From the NCBI RefSeq assembly GCF_048773025.1, contig NC_133558.1, positions 40,210,501 to 40,274,500 on the forward strand: DNA of 64,000 nucleotides, read 5' to 3'. This document shows positions 58,650-64,000 of this stretch, in pieces (within the stretch, counting starts at the first letter, position 1; each line of letters starts with the position of its first letter). Position numbers and translations under genes: made by a program. Below the pieces are notes generated by a model that saw only the letters and a program-made list of their open reading frames with translations, ran no database searches and had not been told where the DNA came from. Source of the stretch: Camelus bactrianus (lineage: Eukaryota > Chordata > Mammalia > Artiodactyla > Camelidae).

Positions 58650-61600
58650 GGTTAACGTATTAAAAGTTAAAATATTTAATCTTCCCCTTTAGGATTTGCG
58701 CTTTCCCTCTCTTGTTTATCAGTTCTTTCCTACCCCAAATTCATAAAGATATCTTCCGATATTTTCTTCCAAAAGTTAAGAAGGTTTGCTTTTCACATTT
58801 GGCTCTTTAATCTGTTTAGGATTTATTTTTGGTACCCTATGAAATACAGACCCACTTTCACCTTTCGTTCATAAGGTCAGCCAATTTCCCCAGCACCATT
58901 TAGTGAACAGTCCGTCCTTTCCCCCACCAATTCGTTACTTTAGTCACATACGAAGTTTTCATACGTATCCACATCTCTTTTTGAGATCTGCACTGTTTCC
59001 CTGATTTGCCTAGTCTTCTGCCTTTACCACGCAGCTTTCCTTTTTAATTGAAGTAACATTGTGTTAGTTTCTGGTGTACAGCACAGTGATCCAATTATAC
59101 ACATATATACGTACTCTTTTTCATTATAGGTTATCATAAGATACTGAATACAGTTACCTGTGCTATACCATCTATTTTATATGTAGCAGTTTGTGTGTGT
59201 TAATCTCAAACCCTAATTTATCCCTCCTCCACCCCTTTCCCCTTTGGTAACCATAAGTTTGCTTTCTATGTCTGAGAGTCTGTTTCTGTTTTGTAAATAA
59301 GTTCATTTGTCTCATTTTTTTAGATTCTGCATGTAAGTGATATCATATGATATTTGTCTTTCTCTGTCTGACTTACTTCGCTTAGTATGATAATCTCTAG
59401 GTCCATCCATGATGTTGCAAATACCATTATTTCATTCTTTTTTATGGCTGAGTATTATTCTATTATTTATATATACCACAACTTCTCTATCCAGTCATCT
59501 GTAGATGGACATTGGGGTTGTTTCCACGCCTTAGCTTTTGTAAATAGCGCCACTCTGAACACTGGGGTGCATAGATCTTTTTGAATTGGAGTTTTCTCCA
59601 GACATATTACTATGCTGCTTTAATTACTGTAACTTTACATTATCTTAAAATCTGCTAAAGTGAACACCTTTCCTCCCTTTCCTTCCCCTTCTCCTTTCTT
59701 CTTCAAAATTACCTTAGATATTCTTGGCCCTTTCAGGGAAAATTTTCATCTTGTTTTAAGTTTTCAAGAACACTGGCATAAAATTATTCACAAGTATATT
59801 CTCTTTACTATTCCAAATATCTTATTTGTACCTTTTCTTTCTTTTTTGATCAGTCCTATACATGTTTGTCTACTTTATTAGTATTTTCAAGAAACCAATT
59901 TTTGATTTTGCTGATTCTTTTTTTTTATTTCCTACTTCACTAAATTCTGCTCTTTTTATTATTTCTTCCTTCTAATCCCTTGGATTTATTCTATTTTTTT
60001 CTAAATATCTGAAGCAAATGCTTAACTCATTAATTTTTCTTCTTTTCTAATAAAAGCATTTAAAGCTAATATTTTACCTCTAAGTCCTGCTTTATCTTTA
60101 TCCTTTAAGTTTTGACATACAGTGTTTTGAAGAGTACTGGTGAGGTATTGTGTAGAATGTTCCTCAGTTTGGGTTTGTCTGACATAGTGTTTTAAAAGTT
60201 GATCGCATCTAAGGATTTCTAATTTCCATTATGATTTTTCTTTGATCCATAAATTATTCATAAGTATGTTTTTAACTTTTTAAGTTATCTTTTTGTTACT
60301 GATTTTAAATTACATTGCAATATGGATAAAAAAGTGTGGTCTGTATGATACTGACTGTAGAATTTGTTAAGATATGCTCTTTTGTGTCCTAGTACATGGT
60401 TAATTCTTATTAATATTTTACATGTGCCTGAAGAGAATGTGTATTCTCTAATTTGGGAGGTGTATGGTTCTATATATATATTTACTATATCAAACTTACT
60501 GTGTTGTTCAAATTACTTATATGGCTACTAATTACTACTAGGAGAAGTTCATTTAAATCTCCCATTATGAACAGATCTATCAATTTCTCCTTATAATTCT
60601 GTCAATTTTTGCTTTATGTATTTTGAGACCATGTCATTTCATGTATATCATTTTAGAATTACATCTTACTGATGGAATGAACCTTTCTTCATTATGTAAT
60701 ATCACTTTTTACTTCTAATAATGCCTTCACCCTAAAATCTACATTGTCTGACGTCAAATAAATATAGCACTTTTATTTCGGCTACTATTTCCTTAGTATC
60801 ACTCTTCTACTTTTCTGGTCTCTTGTAAATAACATATAACTGGGCTTTTGAGAAATTCAGTGCCCTTTGTCTTTTAACTGAAAGATTTATATGAGTTACA
60901 GTGTTATTACTGATGTACATTAATTCACTTTTATTTCCTATTTAGAAGTTTTTTTTTTTCTGCTGCTTCCTCCACTTCTCTGTCCACTCTGTTCCTGTTT
61001 TCTGATGGATTAAGTTTCCTTTATTTTCCCCAAGAGCTATCAGCTATCTTTATTGATTTGGTTTTGAAGTTATAAACTCTAATTCTACTCTTTTACTACA
61101 TTTCAGACGTGTATACCAGACTTAACAATGTTTAAAATTAAAAGTCACATACTCCCTTCTCCTGAACAATATAAAGGATCTTAACACTTTCATACAAATC
61201 ACTTGCCTCCTGGCTTGTTATTCGTATCTGACATTTTAGTTCTACCTTGTTTTATACTTTCTCAATCAGTCATTTTTAAAAAATCATTATTTCATAGTCA
61301 AAGCTTATTTATCCACATTCACCAATTTATTCACCATTACTTTTTTTTTTATATTCTCCTTTCTTCTTGGTCCAACTTCCTTCTTTCTAAGACACACCCA
61401 CCAGAGCTCAGCAAAATTTTTGTTTGAAAGTGTATTTTGCCACCGCTCTTGAAAAACAGTTTATTTGGGTATAGCACTCTAAGTGAAAAGTTGTTTCTCC
61501 TCAGCATTTTCAAGATATTATTCCACAGTCTTCTGGCTTCTACTGTTATGTCTACTAAAGTCTGCTATCCTTCTGTTATAATTTTTTTCCCTCTACAGTT

Positions 61601-61960
61601 AATTTTAAGGTTTTCTTTTTGTTTTAGGTGTTTTGCAACTTCACTATGTTGTATGTAGATGTAGATTAGATTTATCCTGCTCAGGACTGAATAGGAGCAT
61701 GTATGGCTTTTATCAAGTCTGGAACATTATGACCATTATTTCTGTGAGTATTGATTATCCTTCATTTTCTGTTTTAACTTCTTCTAGAATTCCCAGTAGA
61801 ACTCTGCTGGGATTTTTCATTCCATTTTCTATATTTTTTAACCTTCCTTTCATTTTCCCCCTTCTTTTCCTCTTTTTGAAGCATTCTGGTTAATTTCTTA
61901 AAATTACTATCTGTGTTCACTAATTCTCTTCAGGTGTGTCTCATCTGCTATTTAACCTGT
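58650..61960 (-). mobile_element. Old L1M, long antisense remnant
   Basis: About 2.7 kb of old L1 ORF2 on the minus strand, split by a younger L1 (59039-59607). Blocks include TCCCCAGCACCATTTAGTGA, TTGATCCATAAATTATTCA and TCTCCTCAGCATTTTCAAG in the order expected for an antisense L1M. No open frame of note. Confidence 0.75.
59039..59607 (-). mobile_element. LINE-1 3' end inserted in older L1
   Basis: Antisense 3' end: GTGTACAGCACAGTGATCC, TACCTGTGCTATACCATC, AACCATAAGTTTGC, GACTTACTTCGCTTAG. It is bracketed by TACCACGCAGCTTT (59025-59038) and TACTATGCTGCTTT (59608-59621), a decayed 14-bp target-site duplication that restores the older L1 when the insert is removed. Confidence 0.85.
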
Positions 61961-62004
61961 CCGTTTAGTTTTTAAGTTTCACTACCAAACAGAAACTACC
62001 CAGT

Positions 62005-62385
62005 ATTGAAAATAAATGAACTGGAGTTATGTGTATCAACAAGGGTCAATCTCACAAAGAAAGTTAAGAAGAGGAAGTCAGAAAAATACAAAGGGTATAA
62101 TTCCATTTCTAATGTTTAGTGATAGACACCTAGTGAATCTCACCCACGTGGTGAGATTAGAAAGGAGAACTGGGAAACAGTAAACACTAAAATTCAGATG
62201 AATGGTGACCTCTGGATAGGAAGGCAGTGAGAACGCACCTAGGGGAGGAACACACAAAGAGCTCTGAAGCTTTGGTAGTGTTCTGTTTCTCCGGCTGGGT
62301 GAGTGTTCCTGCTCTCCAAACTTTACATATATGTTCCTTATATTCTTTTGCACAAATGGAATATTGAACAAAATTTTAAAGTTCT
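62005..62385 (+). mobile_element. Old L1M 3' fragment
   Basis: Sense L1M-like blocks: AAATGAACTGGAGTTATGTG, TCAACAAGGGTCAATCTC, AATGGTGACCTCTGGATAG. Confidence 0.55.
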
Positions 62386-64000
62386 ACATATTTTAACTGT
62401 TTTTATCAAAACCAGAAAGACGCAAGTGATTTCAGGGGGTTTGAAAGAATAAATCTTTGGGGATTCTTTTGAATGCTGATGCCCTCTGTAGTATCCACTG
62501 GGTCTTAACTGCAGTCTTTGTTGACTCTCCCTGAGCTTGTCAATTTCCTCCTAAGCTAACTTACTGCTTCGCAATTTCATCCCTCGATAATCTGATTTTA
62601 ACTAGTGGTCAATTAGTGCAGCAGCATCAGAGACAATCACAAAATCATTACTGATATGGTTCAAGCTCTTTGGGAAACAAGGCTGGGATAAGCACTCAGA
62701 ATTGCTTTTCTAAAGACGTATTTATAAATGGGTTTGCTAAAGAAGATTCTTTCAGTCTCCAACATTTTCTCTAAGCAAAACTGCCCTAGCAATATCACCC
62801 TCTGACCCTCTGGAATCTTAAGGTAGTCTAATGTATGTTATATTAAAGAATTTTGCCTTCGTAACAAAAAATCCCGTATCTATGTGCTGGAGAACAGTAT
62901 TCCATAGTTTCCACTTTGATCTTGACATAATTGTTCATTAATGTTTTTCAGCGAAAGTCTGGATATACAAAGGGTGCCCAACAAGATAAACACAGACACA
63001 TCTCAACAAATTCACAGAGATGGACTGTATTAGTCCATTTACCCCAACTCCACTATTTCCTTTCAGGAAATAGCTTTTGCTAAACTCTACTAGCAACTAG
63101 TATTTACTTCATCAGAAATAAAATCAGAAGATCACCACTTTTCTCATTCTCATTCCTGTTTTCTTAATAATGAGTCAAATTAACAATATAATGACCAAAT
63201 GAAGCCAAAAGGCTGAAAGAAGAGAAGGATAGGGACCTGGGCACAAACCCTGTGGATAATGACTTTCTGTAAATAACCAAGATGAGACCATCATTCCAGC
63301 ACTGTGCTGATTCTTAACATCCAAATCAGTATCTCAATCTGATCTAATTTGGCAATCAGAGATTTATAAATGTGAGTTTCATAGGAGCAGGAACTTTTGT
63401 TTCTTTTTTTTCACTGCTTCCCAACTGCCCAGAAACAGTGCCTAGCATATAGTGGGTATTAAATAAATATCTGCTAAATGAATGAATCAGAGCTGGAAAA
63501 TCACTCCTATGTAGGTTGTGACACTTAACCTTGCTTAACATAGCTCCTTACCCAAAGCTAGAATGTCTAAAAGTTACTGAATAAAGCAGAAAAAAAATTG
63601 CTTTCTCAGGGAAAGTTTTCTTAGAAAAGTAAAATATGATCAATCTCTGGGTCCTGACCTAAACAGTAAAAAGAAAAACATGCCCACTGCAGAAGAGCTG
63701 CTTTAGAAGCATACGCACACCTTCAGCTCTCTCAACTTCTCTTCACCTAAAAGTTTATGCCACATACTGCAAGTTTGGTTATTCATAGTAGACTAAAATA
63801 TTTTCTCATGGAGAAACCATTTGGGGCAGAACAGGAGGAAGAGGAGGAATGTACATAACAATTACGCTTTTAAAGACTATAAATGCTCTTTTATGCCTGA
63901 TGGTATCCTATCTGCTTTAGTCACACTAGAGGCGTCCTCACAGAAGAGGTTTGACCCAGATGTCACAGGCCCCTTCCTCCATTTCAGCAGGAAATAATTC
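62386..64000. other. Non-coding (probably intronic) DNA at right end
   Basis: No exon recognised. Contains an L2-type tail, listed separately. Confidence 0.5.
63384..63486 (+). repeat. L2/MIR 3' tail
   Basis: Ancient LINE-2-type 3' end: GCAGGAACTTTTG, CAGTGCCTAGCATATAGTGG, TTAAATAAATATCTGC, AATGAATGAAT in the usual order. Confidence 0.75.

Overview
This is mammalian nuclear DNA, almost certainly from a camelid (alpaca, llama or camel). Three things point there. The hinge and CH2 of an immunoglobulin gamma constant gene look like the camelid gamma-2c isotype. A tRNA-Ala-derived SINE of the camelid Vic type is present. The young LINE-1 3' ends are of a laurasiatherian kind. No prokaryotic genes, CRISPR arrays or recognisable retroviral elements were seen.

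Layout. Positions 1-27961 form one giant inverted repeat: two arms of about 12.86 kb (1-12858 and 15103-27961) around a 2.24-kb spacer. Spot checks found only one substitution and one homopolymer length difference between the arms. Each arm carries a complete six-exon IGHG constant gene (CH1, hinge, CH2, CH3, M1, M2, plus both polyadenylation signals): minus strand on the left (11749 to 8239), plus strand on the right (16212 to 19722). The spacer holds a short gamma switch (S-gamma) array oriented correctly only for the right copy. The gene has a gamma-2c-type hinge but an intact CH1 splice donor, whereas heavy-chain-only camelid gamma genes are known for a mutated CH1 donor. It also has damage: a +1 shift near the end of CH3 that changes the secreted tail and puts the membrane exons out of frame, Trp to Cys in CH2, and Tyr to His in the cytoplasmic tail. 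I read it as a pseudogene or dying gene.

From 28 to 31 kb the DNA is AT-rich with old L1 pieces and a (TTTTC)n tract. From 31 to 37 kb lies a CpG-rich array of about six ~1-kb tandem units. A single further unit at 42.3 kb runs straight into an L1 5' region, so the units are probably L1 promoter monomers. From 37 to 49.4 kb is a graveyard of nested LINEs, a Vic SINE and a MER2-like DNA transposon. From 51.3 to 53.5 kb is a second, longer S-gamma array with no constant gene downstream.

From 53.5 kb to the end the sequence looks like the intron-exon landscape of another gene: one clean internal exon (56074-56263, minus strand) matches the discoidin-like part of BTBD9. IGH and BTBD9 lie on different chromosomes in human, so the window is either a transposed (orphon) IGHG segment near BTBD9 or a chimeric assembly. 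Two facts favour suspicion of the assembly: the near-perfect palindrome, and a ~278-bp block shared by the two S-gamma arrays whose overlap would rebuild one ordinary S-C gene. Both a biological and an artefactual reading are set out in the findings.
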